Positions 32,510 to 41,892 of a DNA stretch of 64,000 nt are shown here, piece by piece (the stretch's first letter is position 1; each line of letters begins with the position of its first letter). The position numbers and the translations under genes were made by a program. Origin of the DNA: Oscillospiraceae bacterium (GTDB lineage: Bacteria; Bacillota; Clostridia; Oscillospirales; Ruminococcaceae); contig JAETSQ010000001.1 in NCBI GenBank assembly GCA_021769525.1, positions 91,679 to 155,678 on the forward strand, given 5' to 3'. The notes beneath the pieces were generated by a model. That model had not been told where the DNA came from. It made no database searches and saw only the letters and a program-made list of their open reading frames with translations.

Positions 32510-34123
32510 TTACCGGATGTCCACCGGCACCCCGGCCTCCTTCGCCTTCTGGAGGATGGCGTCCACCGGGGCGGGAGGGGGCTCCTGCCGGGAGGCGGGG
32601 GCGGGGCCGCTGTAGGGCCCCACGCCGTAGCGGACCCCGGTCACCTCCATGATGGCCTTTTTCAGGGAGCTGCGGGTGTATTCGTTGGTCTTCATCATCT
32701 CCCGGAACACCGAGTTATCGCTGGCGATAAGCACCCGCCCGTTGGCGGTGTAGGCGGTGGAGCCCAGCAGAGCCCCCCTGGCGGCGGGGTTCAGCTTGCC
32801 CAGGCGCTCCAGCACATCCTCCCACTGGGGGAAGGGGACCGCCTCCTGGGAGGGGCTTTCCGCCGGAGCGGGAGGCGGGGCCTTGGCGGGGGAGGGGCGG
32901 GGACTTGTCCGCCGGGGGGGCGGGGAAGGCTCCGCCTCCGGCACGCTGGCGGCAGGGGCGGGGAGCCCCTGGGCCAGGAGGGTGTTGAGCTTGGCCTCCA
33001 GGCCCTCAACGCGCTCCAGCAGGGCCTCCGGGGACTGGTCCAGCCGGGGGTCGCAGAGGCGGATGGCCGCCAGCTCCAGCTCGGTGCGCCGGGAGGAGGT
33101 GCGGGTCATGGCGCTCTGGGCCTCCTGGAGGACCCGGACGGCACGGATGAGCCGGGAGGGCGAAAGATCCTTGGCCTGGGCCCGGTACCGCTCCAGTGTC
33201 TCCGGCAGGCAGACGATAAGCTCCTCCGGCTTCTTGGAGGAATGGATCATCAAAAGGTTCCGGAAGTGCCCTGCCAGCTGGGAGCAGAGGCGGTCGTATT
33301 CCACCGCCTGCCCCCCCACCGCGGCGATCTGATCCATCACCAGGGCAAGCTCCCCCTTGGCTACCCCGTCGGCGATGTCAAAGAGATAGTCCTGGGCCAC
33401 CAGCCCCGCGGCCTGGCTGACGGTCTGCACCGTCACCTCCGGGCTGTGGGCCCGGCAGAGGTCCAGCAGGGACAGGGCGTCCCGCATCCCGCCGTCGGCC
33501 AGCCGCCCGATGAGCTGGGCGGCCTCCGGTTCCAGGGGGAAGCCCTCCTCCCCGGCCACGTAGAGGAGGCGCGCGGCGATGGTCTCGCTGGGGATGCGCC
33601 GGAAATCGAACCGCTGGCACCGGGACTGGATGGTGGCGGGGATCTTCTGCACCTCGGTGGTGGCCAGGATGAAGATGACGTGTTCCGGCGGCTCCTCCAG
33701 TATTTTCAGGAGGGCGTTCACCGCCCCGATGGAGAGCATATGGGCCTCATCGATGATATAGACCCGGTACTTTGTGAGGCTGGGGAGGAAGTTCGCCTCT
33801 TCCCGCAGGTCCCGGATGCTGTCCACCCCGTTGTTGCTGGCGGCATCGATCTCCACCACGTCCACCACGGAGCCGCTGTCGATGCCCCGGCAGATCTCGC
33901 ACTCCCCGCAGGGGCTGCCGTCCTGGGGATCCAGGCAGTTCACCGCCTTGGCGATGAGGCGGGCGCAGGTGGTCTTGCCGATGCCCCGGCTGCCCATCAG
34001 CAGATAGGCGTGGGCGGGGCGGCCCTGGCGTATCTCGTTTTTCAGGGTGGTGGTGATGGGCTCCTGGCCCACCACGTCCTCAAAGGTCCTGGACCGCCAC
34101 TTGCGGTAAAGGGCCTGGTACAC
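32510..34123 (-). CDS. dnaX: DNA polymerase III subunits gamma/tau
   Basis: A 537-residue clamp-loader ATPase. Walker A GSRGIGKTT (44-52), four-Cys zinc module starting NCLDPQDGSPCGECEIC, Walker B VYIIDEAHMLS, and sensor 1 ATTEVQKIP. A C-terminal low-complexity Pro/Ala linker (about 385-435) precedes a short tau-like tail ending AGVPVDIR. GTG start with GGGAGGCGAAGG. The gene is preceded by the SRP RNA, a classic Firmicutes arrangement. Confidence 0.96.
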   Translation of the reverse strand: MYQALYRKWRSRTFEDVVGQEPITTTLKNEIRQGRPAHAYLLMGSRGIGKTTCARLIAKAVNCLDPQDGSPCGECEICRGIDSGSVVDVVEIDAASNNGVDSIRDLREEANFLPSLTKYRVYIIDEAHMLSIGAVNALLKILEEPPEHVIFILATTEVQKIPATIQSRCQRFDFRRIPSETIAARLLYVAGEEGFPLEPEAAQLIGRLADGGMRDALSLLDLCRAHSPEVTVQTVSQAAGLVAQDYLFDIADGVAKGELALVMDQIAAVGGQAVEYDRLCSQLAGHFRNLLMIHSSKKPEELIVCLPETLERYRAQAKDLSPSRLIRAVRVLQEAQSAMTRTSSRRTELELAAIRLCDPRLDQSPEALLERVEGLEAKLNTLLAQGLPAPAASVPEAEPSPPPRRTSPRPSPAKAPPPAPAESPSQEAVPFPQWEDVLERLGKLNPAARGALLGSTAYTANGRVLIASDNSVFREMMKTNEYTRSSLKKAIMEVTGVRYGVGPYSGPAPASRQEPPPAPVDAILQKAKEAGVPVDIR

Positions 34124-34149
34124 GGCCTTCGCCTCCCTTCATACAAGAA

Positions 34150-34388
34150 AAAGGACAGACATCCCGCCGCCCCTGTGGGGAGGGGAATGCCCTCTGCCAT
34201 ACGGAAACCGGCTTGCTGCGGCACCCGCAGGACGCCGCTTAATGCTGCTCGGTTCCCCGCCTGACATGGTTCACGACGCTGCGTCGCACAGGGCCGGTCC
34301 CCGCATGGCACAAAGCATTCCCGGAATGTTTGTCCTCTGTTCGCTGCTCACTGTATTGGGGAGCCGGCCCAAAGCCCGGACCGGCTCC
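34150..34388 (-). ncRNA. ffs: Signal recognition particle RNA (scRNA/4.5S type)
   Basis: The minus strand carries the SRP core GUCAGGCGGGGAACCGAGCAGC (shown here as two halves: GTCAGGCGGGGAACC and GAGCAGC, 34265-34244), followed by CATTAAGC. 5' segment GGACAAACATTCC pairs with 3' segment GGGATGTCTGTCC, then TTTTTC ends transcription. A promoter with TTGAGT (34422-34417) and TATAAT (34399-34394) lies immediately upstream, giving a start near 34388. Its 5' end opens with a GGGGAGCCGG hairpin. Position next to dnaX matches other Firmicutes. The exact ends are inferred. Confidence 0.85.
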
Positions 34389-34393
34389 CCAAT

Positions 34394-34422
34394 ATTATAC
34401 ACGGTTTCCCCGGAAAACTCAA
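34394..34422 (-). promoter_or_regulatory. SRP RNA promoter
   Basis: TTGAGT, 17-bp spacer and TATAAT immediately before the predicted RNA start. Confidence 0.75.
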
Positions 34423-34450
34423 CTGCTTTTTTGAGATTTTTTCGGGGGGA

Positions 34451-35023
34451 TCAGCTCTCCGTCCCCAGGCCGATGGCGTCCGCCACCTCCTGCATCCCTT
34501 TGATGGTCTCGGTGATGACGGCGTCCAGGTCCATCCCCAGGCGCTCCGCCCCCTGGAGGATGACCTCCCGGTTCACCCCAGCGGCAAAGCGCTTGTCCTT
34601 GAACTTCTTCTTGACGCTCTTTACCTCCATATCCATGACGCTGTGGGAGGGGCGCATGAGGGCGGCGGCGGTGATGAGGCCGGAGAGCTCATCGATGGTG
34701 AAGAGCACCTTTTCCATCTGGGACTGAGGCTCGATGTCGCAGCACATCCCGTATCCGTGGCTGGCCACCCCCCGGATGATGACCTCGTCGGCCCCCTCCT
34801 CCCGGAGGATCTCCTGGACCTTTACACAGTGCCGGTCCGGATATTTCTCGTAGTCCAGGTCGTGGAGAAGGCCCACCACCCCCCAGAGCTCCGGGTCCTC
34901 CCCAGGGTAGAGGCCGGCGAAGTGGCGCATCACGCCCTCCACCGTCAGGGCGTGCTTGCGCAGGGAATCGCTTTCGTTGTACCGGGCGAAAAGCTCCCAG
35001 GCTTTTTCGCGTGTCGGGTTCAT
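34451..35023 (-). CDS. HD/HDIG domain hydrolase
   Basis: A 190-residue HD-superfamily protein. His24 in LRKHALTVEGVMRHFA, the signature HD pair LLHDLDYEKYPDRH (54-55), ASHGYG and FTIDELSGLI supply the metal ligands. The pattern corresponds to small HDIG proteins found widely in clostridia; substrate could be a nucleotide or phosphorylated metabolite. It is monocistronic with GGAGCGGTTGACTT upstream. Confidence 0.85.
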   Translation of the reverse strand: MNPTREKAWELFARYNESDSLRKHALTVEGVMRHFAGLYPGEDPELWGVVGLLHDLDYEKYPDRHCVKVQEILREEGADEVIIRGVASHGYGMCCDIEPQSQMEKVLFTIDELSGLITAAALMRPSHSVMDMEVKSVKKKFKDKRFAAGVNREVILQGAERLGMDLDAVITETIKGMQEVADAIGLGTES

Positions 35024-35453
35024 AAGTCAACCGCTCCTTTTGTTGATATAGTCTGCTATGCCGCTATAGCACGATTTTGCGCCGGAATCAACCCCATTCC
35101 TCCTGGGGCAACGGCAGGGCAGCCACTTGTATTGTAAATTCGCCCCGACAGAAAGTCACCCCCCGCCGGGGAGGCGAACGGCGTTAGCGCAACTGGAAAG
35201 CAAGTCTCAGAAACGAGGCCCAGCGCTAAGAACTCCCTCCGGCCCTCCTTGCGGAGGTCCACCTCCCTCGGCGAGGGAGGCTTGGCTCCCTGCGGGGGAA
35301 CCCCTCCACCGCCTTCGGCGGTCCCCCTCCCCTTTCAGGGGAGGCCCTGGCGGAAGCCGCCAGCTTGTGGGAGGAGCATTCGGCGCTTTTCTTTTTACTT
35401 CTTTTTCTTTTCCCGTGAAAAGAAAAAGAAGGCGGGTTTGGGCGGCAGCCCAA
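35024..35453. repeat. 430-bp non-coding stretch with GC-rich palindromes
   Basis: No convincing gene. From about 35150 to 35395 there is a chain of short perfect palindromes (CCTCCCTCGGCGAGGGAGG at 35262-35280; CCGCCTTCGGCGG at 35310-35322; GGCGG...CCGCC near 35351-35361) in a low-complexity GC-rich context, with the word GCGCTAAGA also seen in repeat family B. At 35398-35431 lies a 15-bp perfect inverted repeat CTTCTTTTTCTTTTC/GAAAAGAAAAAGAAG, just after the DHHW stop, acting as a likely terminator. The block resembles mobile intergenic palindromic elements. Confidence 0.6.
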
Positions 35454-36710
35454 CTAATACGTGATGCGGGAGAAGTTGCGGTCCTCCTGGAAGGTATCGA
35501 AGTTATAGAGGATCAGCACGTCATCGAACTGGTTCTCGGCCAGGACCTGGCTGACCTTGAAGGTCATGTTCCGCAGGTCCGCCACCCACACCTCATCGTA
35601 GCTGTAGGTGAGGAAGGGGGCAAAGCAGTTGCCGTAGCTGTCCTTGATGACCAGCACCCGGCTGACCTCCCCCTCCCGGTGGGCCTTGCTGTTCCCGCTT
35701 TTGATGACCGTCAGGCCGTTGTTGCCGTAGAGGAAGGCGGCGTACTTATCCCGGACGGCGAATTTTTCCCGCTGGTAGAGGCCGGTGACCTCCACCAGGG
35801 AGCCGTCCGTCTGTAGGACGGTGTGCTCCCCGTCGATGGTGACGTCCTCCACCGGGATGTCGTACCACACCAGGGTGTCCGGCAGGGCGTCAAAGTTCTT
35901 GCTCTTGTTGTAGTAGGTGCCCAGAAAGCCCGGCTCCTCCCGGCGGTAGGGGGCCAGCTCCTCCAGGGTGACATAGGGGAGGCTCCGGGATTCACAGTAG
36001 GCCCGGTAGCCCACCCAGGCCCCGTCGGTGGTCCAGTGGTGGTCGGTGCGGTAGGAGACCTGCATCTCTCCCGCCGCCTCCCGCAGGGGGGCGATGAGGT
36101 CCAGGGTGGAAAGATTATCCCCGGAGAACTGGCGGTACAGCTCCCCGATGGCCGCCTGCTGGTTCACATTGGGCAGGCCCGCCGGCAGCCCCTCCGGCCG
36201 GATTCCGTAGGAATTGGGGGCGATGGCGGCGGTGACGTGCCCCGGATAGGTGACGGCGAAGGTATTGAGGAAGTTTACATTGCGCCCAAGCTGGGCGGAG
36301 TTCACCACCGGCAGGGCGGGGGTGTCCGAACCGTCCCCGCCGAAGCCCGCCCCGTTCTGGCGGCTCTCCCCCAGGGCGGGGTCCAGGAGCTTATTATAAA
36401 TATACCGGTCCGCTCCGTACACCACCCCGTTGTTCTCCGTCTTGCCCAGGGCGGATTCAAAGACCGATTTCAGGGTGATCCACCGGTCCCGGCCCACAAA
36501 CTGGTCGTTGATGTATCCCTCGTAGTCCTTGGTGTAGCGGTTTTCCAGCAGGGACTCCAGGGAGAAGGCGGGCTTTTGCTTCAGCCTGCGGTTTTCCAGC
36601 TCGCTGTAGGGGTTGCTGGTAAAGCAGAGGTCCAGCAGGAACAGCCCGCCCATCACCAGGGCGAAGAGCAGCAGGAGGGGGTACTCCCGCAGGATCTTTT
36701 TCAGTTTCAT
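35454..36710 (-). CDS. DHHW-family (DltD/AlgX-like) acyltransfer partner
   Basis: A 418-residue protein with an N-terminal membrane anchor (YPLLLLFALVMGGLFLLDLCF). The DHHW signature is SYRTDHHWTTDGAW, with Asp-His as likely catalytic pair. A GDSL-like VIKDSYGNCFAPFLTYSY holds the nucleophilic Ser. Proteins of this kind work outside the membrane with an MBOAT O-acyltransferase and attach or relay acetyl groups to exported polysaccharide or teichoic acid. It directly follows an MBOAT gene in the same operon. Start chosen at the ATG ten bases from AGGAG; a GTG three codons earlier is too close to that site. Confidence 0.88.
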   Translation of the reverse strand: MKLKKILREYPLLLLFALVMGGLFLLDLCFTSNPYSELENRRLKQKPAFSLESLLENRYTKDYEGYINDQFVGRDRWITLKSVFESALGKTENNGVVYGADRYIYNKLLDPALGESRQNGAGFGGDGSDTPALPVVNSAQLGRNVNFLNTFAVTYPGHVTAAIAPNSYGIRPEGLPAGLPNVNQQAAIGELYRQFSGDNLSTLDLIAPLREAAGEMQVSYRTDHHWTTDGAWVGYRAYCESRSLPYVTLEELAPYRREEPGFLGTYYNKSKNFDALPDTLVWYDIPVEDVTIDGEHTVLQTDGSLVEVTGLYQREKFAVRDKYAAFLYGNNGLTVIKSGNSKAHREGEVSRVLVIKDSYGNCFAPFLTYSYDEVWVADLRNMTFKVSQVLAENQFDDVLILYNFDTFQEDRNFSRITY

Positions 36711-36729
36711 GGGGTACACGCTCCTTTCA

Positions 36730-38109
36730 TCAGAACCGGAAGTAGAGGAAGGGGTTGTAGGTGGCGTCCTCCAGGTAGGCGATGCTGGCGATGAGAACCA
36801 CCATCAGGCAGAGGTTCTTGAGCCACCCCAGCCGCCTGCCGTACCGCTCCTCCAGCCGGGCCAGCAGGGGGGTGGAGAGCACCGCCGCCAGCAGGAAGGT
36901 GATGCCGTAATTGCGCAGGTAGTAGACCCATTCGCCCCCGGCCCGGAAGGAGAACATGGCGGTGAGGAAGCGCCCTAGGGCGGCAAAATCGGTGATGGCG
37001 AAGATGGCCCAACTGACCACCACCAGAAAGAGCAGGTAGACGTGGCCCAGCACCCGGCTCTTCTCCAGGCGGGGGAGGAGGAAGAGCTTTTCCAGCACCA
37101 GAAAGACAAAGAAGTAAAGCCCCCACAGCACAAAGTTCCAGCTGGCCCCGTGCCACAGGCCGGTGGCGGCCCACACCACAAAGAGATTCGCCACCTGCCG
37201 GGGGAAGGTGCAGCGGTTGCCCCCCAGGGGGATATAGAGGTACTCCCGGAACCAGGAGCCCAGGGTCATGTGCCACCGCCGCCAGAAGCCGGTGACGCTT
37301 TTGGCGATGTAGGGGTCGTTGAAGTTCTGGGGGAAGCAAAAGCCCAGCATCCGCCCCAGGCCGATGGCCATCTGGGAGTAGCCGGAAAAATCGAAGTAGA
37401 TCTGGAAGGTGTAGGCCAGGATGCCCAGCCAGGCCAGGGGGGTGGAGATCACATCGAAGTTCATGGCGGAAACCTCGGTCCAGAGGGCGCCGATGTTGTT
37501 GGCGATGAGGACCTTCCGCCCCAGGCCCCGGATGAAGATGTCGATCCCCTCCTGGACATCGGCGGGGGTGATGACGCGGCTTTTCAGCTCCCGGTTCACA
37601 TCGGTGTACCGGACGATGGGCCCGGCGATGAGCTGGGGGAAGAGCACCACAAAGGCCCCGAAGTCGATGATGTTTTTCTCCGCTTCTACCTTCCCCCGGT
37701 AGACATCGATGGTGTAGGACATGGTCTGGAAGGTGTAAAAGCTGATGCCCAGGGGCAGGGTGAGGGAGAGGGTGGGAAAGGAGAGGCCCGTCAGCGCCCC
37801 CAGGTTTGCCAAAATAAAATTGGTGTATTTGAAGAAGCCCAGCATCCCCAGGTTGAAGACCACCGAAAGGGTGAGGAACCCCCGGCAGGCGGCTTTATTA
37901 TCTCGGTGCTTTTGGATGCCGTTGCTGGCGATGTAATCCACCAGGATGGAGGCCACCATGATGGGGAAATACCGCACCTCCCCCCAGGAGTAGAAGATCA
38001 GGCTCTCGATGAGGAGCACGAGGTTTTTATACCGCCGGGGGGTGAGGTAGTAGATCCCCATCGCCGCCGGGAAGAAGCGGAAGAGGAACAGGATGCTGCT
38101 GAAGACCAT
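36730..38109 (-). CDS. MBOAT O-acyltransferase (AlgI/DltB-like)
   Basis: A 459-residue polytopic membrane acyltransferase. The conserved segments RRWHMTLGSWFREYLYIPLGGNR and WAATGLWHGASWNFVLWG contain the MBOAT catalytic His (WHGASW) and flanking Trp. About eleven hydrophobic segments. It should move an acyl group from a cytoplasmic donor across the membrane to the DHHW protein encoded 20 bp downstream. The recipient polymer is unknown; no exopolysaccharide synthase is adjacent. Start chosen after GGAGGATGGCT; upstream in-frame ATGs lack spacing. Confidence 0.93.
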   Translation of the reverse strand: MVFSSILFLFRFFPAAMGIYYLTPRRYKNLVLLIESLIFYSWGEVRYFPIMVASILVDYIASNGIQKHRDNKAACRGFLTLSVVFNLGMLGFFKYTNFILANLGALTGLSFPTLSLTLPLGISFYTFQTMSYTIDVYRGKVEAEKNIIDFGAFVVLFPQLIAGPIVRYTDVNRELKSRVITPADVQEGIDIFIRGLGRKVLIANNIGALWTEVSAMNFDVISTPLAWLGILAYTFQIYFDFSGYSQMAIGLGRMLGFCFPQNFNDPYIAKSVTGFWRRWHMTLGSWFREYLYIPLGGNRCTFPRQVANLFVVWAATGLWHGASWNFVLWGLYFFVFLVLEKLFLLPRLEKSRVLGHVYLLFLVVVSWAIFAITDFAALGRFLTAMFSFRAGGEWVYYLRNYGITFLLAAVLSTPLLARLEERYGRRLGWLKNLCLMVVLIASIAYLEDATYNPFLYFRF

Positions 38110-38189
38110 AGCCATCCTCCAGTCAAAAAAGTTACTGTTTAGAAGTTGTACCATTAGCCGAAGTGTACGGATTGGCGAGCAAATTTTTC

Positions 38190-38245
38190 CTCCGCGCTAA
38201 GAGCCGCCTGCGGCGGTTGCGCTATGGACGCGCCTGCGGGCGCAG
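38190..38245 (+). repeat. Interspersed hairpin repeat, family B, copy 1
   Basis: CTCCGCGCTAAGAGCCGCC, loop, CGGTTGCGCT, variable bases, CGCGCCTGCGGGCGCAG. An inverted second copy lies at 47972. The nearby 38251-38312 is another inverted repeat (CTGAC...TCCCAAAAAC / GTTTTTGGGA...GTCAG). The 38110-38596 gap holds no gene apart from the malic enzyme promoter. Confidence 0.65.
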
Positions 38246-38532
38246 TTTGGCTGACGAAGTCCCAAAAACGCCAAAATCCTTTATGGCTTTCAAGTTTTTG
38301 GGATAAAGTCAGACGGGAAATTTGCCGCCAAGACGGGTGCGGCGGCTATTGGTACGGCTTCTTAATATAGTATATCAGCTTGTCCCAAAATTTCCAGTCC
38401 CCCCGGAAATTTTTCGCGGCCGGGGAAGCCGCTCACTTCCGCCGGGCCGCCGCCCGGTCCCCCTCTCTTTATGAAAATGCCGCCGCATTCGATCAAAAGC
38501 GGGAGGATTCGGTGCTTTTTTTCGGCAACCGG

Positions 38533-38562
38533 TTGCGTCCGGGCCGCCTTTTCCGGTATAAT
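38533..38562 (+). promoter_or_regulatory. Malic enzyme promoter
   Basis: TTGCGT, 18-bp spacer, TATAAT; the start codon is 35 bp downstream after AAAGGAGGAG. Confidence 0.7.
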
Positions 38563-38596
38563 CAAAGCAGAATCATTTTTAAAGGAGGAGCAGGGC

Positions 38597-39781
38597 GTGG
38601 ACCAAAAGCAGCTGGCGATGGAAAAGCATCGGGAATGGCAGGGGAAGATCGAGGTGGTCCCACGGGCCCCCATCACCAATATGGAGGAGCTGGCAGTGGC
38701 CTACACCCCTGGGGTGGCGGAGCCCTGCCTGGCCATCCAGCGGGAGCCGGAGCTCTCCTTTGACCTCACCCGCCGGGGGAACCTGGTGGCGGTCATCACC
38801 GACGGCACCGCCGTCCTGGGGCTGGGGGACATCGGCCCCACCGCCGGGATGCCGGTGATGGAGGGGAAGTGCGCCCTCTTCAAGACCTTTGCCGGGGTGG
38901 ACGCCTTCCCCCTCTGCATCGATTCCAAGGACCCCCAGGTGATCGTGGATACCATCGTCCGCATCGCCGGGAGCTTTGGTGGCATCAACCTGGAGGACAT
39001 CTCCGCCCCGCGGTGCTTCGAGATCGAGGCGGAGCTGAAAAAGCGGCTGGACATCCCCGTTTTCCACGATGACCAGCACGGCACCGCCATCGTGGTGGGA
39101 GCCGCCCTGCTGAACGCCGCCCGCCTTACCGGCCGGGAGATGGGGACGCTGCGCATCGTCATCAACGGGGCGGGGGCCGCCGGCATCTCCATCGCCGGAC
39201 TGCTGCTGGAGATGGGCTTTGGGGACATCGTCCTCTGTGACATTCGGGGGGCGCTGTACCGCGGGGCGGAGTGGATGAATCCCGCCCAGGCGGCCATGGC
39301 GGAGCGCACCAACCGGGAAGACCGCCGGGGGACGCTGGCTCAGGTGCTGGCGGGAGCGGATGCCTTCATCGGAGTCTCCCGTCCCGGCCTGGTGACGGCG
39401 GAGATGGTGGCCTCCATGGCAAAGGACCCCGTCGTCTTCGCCATGGCCAACCCCACCCCGGAGATCCTGCCGGAGGAGGCGAAGAGGGGCGGCGCCGCCG
39501 TGGTGGGGACCGGCCGCTCCGATTATCCCAACCAGATCAACAATGTCCTGGTGTTCCCCGGCGTCTTTAAGGGGGCGCTGGCGGTGCGGGCCAGGGAGAT
39601 CACCGACTCCATGAAGGTGGCCGCCGCCCATGCCATCGCCGGGCTGGTGGGGGAGGAGCTGGCCCCGGACTACATCCTCCCGGCCCCCTTTGACCCGCGG
39701 GTGGCCCAGGCGGTGGCGAATGCCGTGGCCGGGGAGGCCGTCCGCCTGGGGCTGAACCGGCGGCTGCCGAAGGAGGGATGA
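38597..39781 (+). CDS. NAD(P)-dependent malic enzyme
   Basis: A 394-residue short-form bacterial malic enzyme (malate to pyruvate plus CO2). Landmarks: [39 protein letters not shown] with the catalytic Lys, [11 protein letters not shown] with metal ligands, [12 protein letters not shown], the Rossmann [13 protein letters not shown], and [14 protein letters not shown] start follows AAGGAGGAGCAGGGC; upstream in-frame ATGs would start inside the promoter. It is followed four bases later by fumarase, so fumarate to malate to pyruvate may run as a unit. Confidence 0.95.
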   Translation: MDQKQLAMEKHREWQGKIEVVPRAPITNMEELAVAYTPGVAEPCLAIQREPELSFDLTRRGNLVAVITDGTAVLGLGDIGPTAGMPVMEGKCALFKTFAGVDAFPLCIDSKDPQVIVDTIVRIAGSFGGINLEDISAPRCFEIEAELKKRLDIPVFHDDQHGTAIVVGAALLNAARLTGREMGTLRIVINGAGAAGISIAGLLLEMGFGDIVLCDIRGALYRGAEWMNPAQAAMAERTNREDRRGTLAQVLAGADAFIGVSRPGLVTAEMVASMAKDPVVFAMANPTPEILPEEAKRGGAAVVGTGRSDYPNQINNVLVFPGVFKGALAVRAREITDSMKVAAAHAIAGLVGEELAPDYILPAPFDPRVAQAVANAVAGEAVRLGLNRRLPKEG

Positions 39782-39785
39782 GAGG

Positions 39786-41240
39786 ATGGAGTACCGCATC
39801 GAGCACGGCACCATGGGAGAGGGGGCTGCGCCGGATAAGGCCAACAGTCCCGCGGCGGACAGCACGTACCGGGTAGAGCACGACACCATGGGAGAGGTAA
39901 AAGTTCCTGCGGATAAATACTGGGGCGCCCAGACCCAGCGGAGCCTGGAGAACTTCCCCATCGGCGGGGAGCGGATGCCCCAGGAGATTCTCCGGGCCTT
40001 CGCCATCCTCAAGAAGGCCGCCGCCCGTGTAAACGTCCGCCTGGGACGCCTGGACCGGCGGCGGGGGGAGGCCATCGCCGCGGTCTGTGACGAGATGCTG
40101 GCGGGGAAGCTGGACGAGCACTTCCCCCTGGTGGTGTGGCAGACCGGCAGCGGCACCCAGACCAATATGAATGTCAACGAGGTCATCGCCAACCGGGGGA
40201 ATGAGCTGCTGGGGGAGCGGCTCCTCCACCCCAACGACCACGTGAACTGCTCCCAGAGCTCCAACGATACCTTCCCCACCGCTATGCACATCGCCGCCTA
40301 TCTGGCGGTGGAGGACCACGTGCTCCCCGCCGTCCGCCGGCTGGAGGACACCTTCCGCCGCCTGGCAGAGGAGTACAGCGGCATCATCAAGACCGGGCGC
40401 ACCCATCTCCAGGATGCCACCCCCCTCACCCTGGGGCAGGAGATCGGCGGCTGGGCGGGGCTCCTGGAGGCCTCCGAGGGGATGGTGGCCGCCGGGCTCC
40501 CCGGCCTTGGGGAGCTGGCCCTGGGGGGCACCGCGGTGGGCACCGGCCTCAACGCCCCCAAGGGATTTGGGGAGGCGGCCGCCGCGGAGATCGCTGCCCT
40601 CACCGGCAAGCCCTTTGTCACCGCCCCCAATAAATTTGCCGCCCTCTCCGGCAAGGACCGGCTGGCCTTTGCCCACGGGGGCCTGAAGGCCCTGGCCGCC
40701 GACCTTATGAAGATCGCCAACGATGTGCGGTGGCTTGCCAGCGGTCCCCGGTGCGGCATCGGGGAGCTGCTCCTGCCGGAAAACGAGCCGGGGTCCTCCA
40801 TCATGCCCGGCAAGGTGAACCCCACCCAGTGCGAGGCCCTCTGCATGGCGGCGGTGCAGGTGATGGCCAACGATACGGCGGTCTCCCTGGCCGCCAGCCA
40901 GGGGAACTTCCAGCTCAATGTCTATATGCCGGTGTGCATTGCGAATTTCCTCCAGTCCGCCCGCCTCCTGGGGGATGCCATGGAGTCCTTCCGCCTGCGG
41001 TGCGCCCAGGGTATCCGCCCCGATCTGCCCAAAATCGCGGAGAACCTGGAAAAGAGCCTGATGCTGGTCACCGCCCTCAATCCCCACATCGGGTACGAGA
41101 AGGCCGCTGCCGTCGCCAAGACCGCCTACCGGGAGGGGATCACCCTGCGGGAGGCCGCGCTGGCCCTGGGCTTCCTCACCGGCGAGCAGTTCGATGCCAT
41201 CGTCCGGCCGGAAAAGCTCATCGGCCCCCTGGAAAGGTAA
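39786..41240 (+). CDS. fumC: Class II fumarate hydratase with duplicated N-terminus
   Basis: A 484-residue FumC (fumarate/malate interconversion). The canonical start motif [20 protein letters not shown] appears only at residue 31. Before it, residues 2-12 ([11 protein letters not shown]) nearly copy residues 27-37 ([11 protein letters not shown]), so about 25 residues were added by tandem duplication of the gene start. Active-site elements are intact: [13 protein letters not shown], the THLQDATP segment, and the signature [13 protein letters not shown]. Co-transcribed with malic enzyme. An internal start near the second copy is conceivable but no better ribosome site is seen. Confidence 0.95.
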   Translation: MEYRIEHGTMGEGAAPDKANSPAADSTYRVEHDTMGEVKVPADKYWGAQTQRSLENFPIGGERMPQEILRAFAILKKAAARVNVRLGRLDRRRGEAIAAVCDEMLAGKLDEHFPLVVWQTGSGTQTNMNVNEVIANRGNELLGERLLHPNDHVNCSQSSNDTFPTAMHIAAYLAVEDHVLPAVRRLEDTFRRLAEEYSGIIKTGRTHLQDATPLTLGQEIGGWAGLLEASEGMVAAGLPGLGELALGGTAVGTGLNAPKGFGEAAAAEIAALTGKPFVTAPNKFAALSGKDRLAFAHGGLKALAADLMKIANDVRWLASGPRCGIGELLLPENEPGSSIMPGKVNPTQCEALCMAAVQVMANDTAVSLAASQGNFQLNVYMPVCIANFLQSARLLGDAMESFRLRCAQGIRPDLPKIAENLEKSLMLVTALNPHIGYEKAAAVAKTAYREGITLREAALALGFLTGEQFDAIVRPEKLIGPLER

Positions 41241-41293
41241 AATCTGTATTTTTTAGTAATAATTATACTGTGTGTATCAGAAAGGAGTTTATC

Positions 41294-41722
41294 ATGGATC
41301 GGGAAAAGCTGATGGATACCCTTATCCCCCAGGCTTGGGAGGCGGCGAAGAACGCCTATGTTCCCTATTCCGGCTTCCGGGTGGGGGCCGCTCTGCTGAC
41401 CAAAAGCGGGGTGGTCTACCCCGGCTGCAACATCGAAAACAGCGCCTACGGCCCCTCCAACTGCGCCGAGCGCACCGCCGTCTTCTCGGCGGTGGCCAGG
41501 GGGGAGCGGGAGTTTGCCGCCATCGCGGTGGTGGGGAAATTTGCGGACGGTACCCCCGCCGGCGGGGACGGCTTTGCCTATCCCTGCGGCGTCTGCCGCC
41601 AGGTGCTGGCGGAATTCTGCTCCCCGGAGGACTTCCTGGTGCTGCTGGAAAACGCCCAGGGGGAGCGGAAGGCCCTCACCCTGGGGGAGCTGCTGCCCTA
41701 CGGCTTTGTGCTGAGGGACTGA
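41294..41722 (+). CDS. cdd: Cytidine deaminase
   Basis: A 142-residue homotetrameric-type cytidine deaminase. Zinc is bound by Cys57 (in NCAERTAV, with catalytic Glu59) and by Cys98 and Cys101 of YPCGVCRQVL. Substrate loop YSGFRVGAALLT and CNIENSAYG are standard. Ribosome site AAAGGAG sits eight bases before ATG. It has its own short intergenic gap after fumC with a possible TATACT box, so may be independently expressed. Confidence 0.96.
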   Translation: MDREKLMDTLIPQAWEAAKNAYVPYSGFRVGAALLTKSGVVYPGCNIENSAYGPSNCAERTAVFSAVARGEREFAAIAVVGKFADGTPAGGDGFAYPCGVCRQVLAEFCSPEDFLVLLENAQGERKALTLGELLPYGFVLRD

Positions 41723-41799
41723 CAGGGGGATGCGCCGAAGGAAAGGCACATCGCGGTGAGCAGCGCTTCCCCGCCATAATAAAATTTACAAATTACCCC

Positions 41800-41828
41800 T
41801 TGCCAGTTCATTGTGCAGATGGTATAAT
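41800..41828 (+). promoter_or_regulatory. Promoter of the NagD-like gene
   Basis: TTGCCA, 17-bp spacer, TATAAT, start codon 65 bp later with ACAGGAGGTAATC. Confidence 0.75.
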
Positions 41829-41892
41829 CCGGAGGAAAGAAGATTATGCAGAATGAACAAAACAACAGGAACGGACAGGAGGTAATCCCATT

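Noticed and set aside
35150..35395. CRISPR array
   Set aside because: Short palindromes of different sequence without regular repeat-spacer periodicity.
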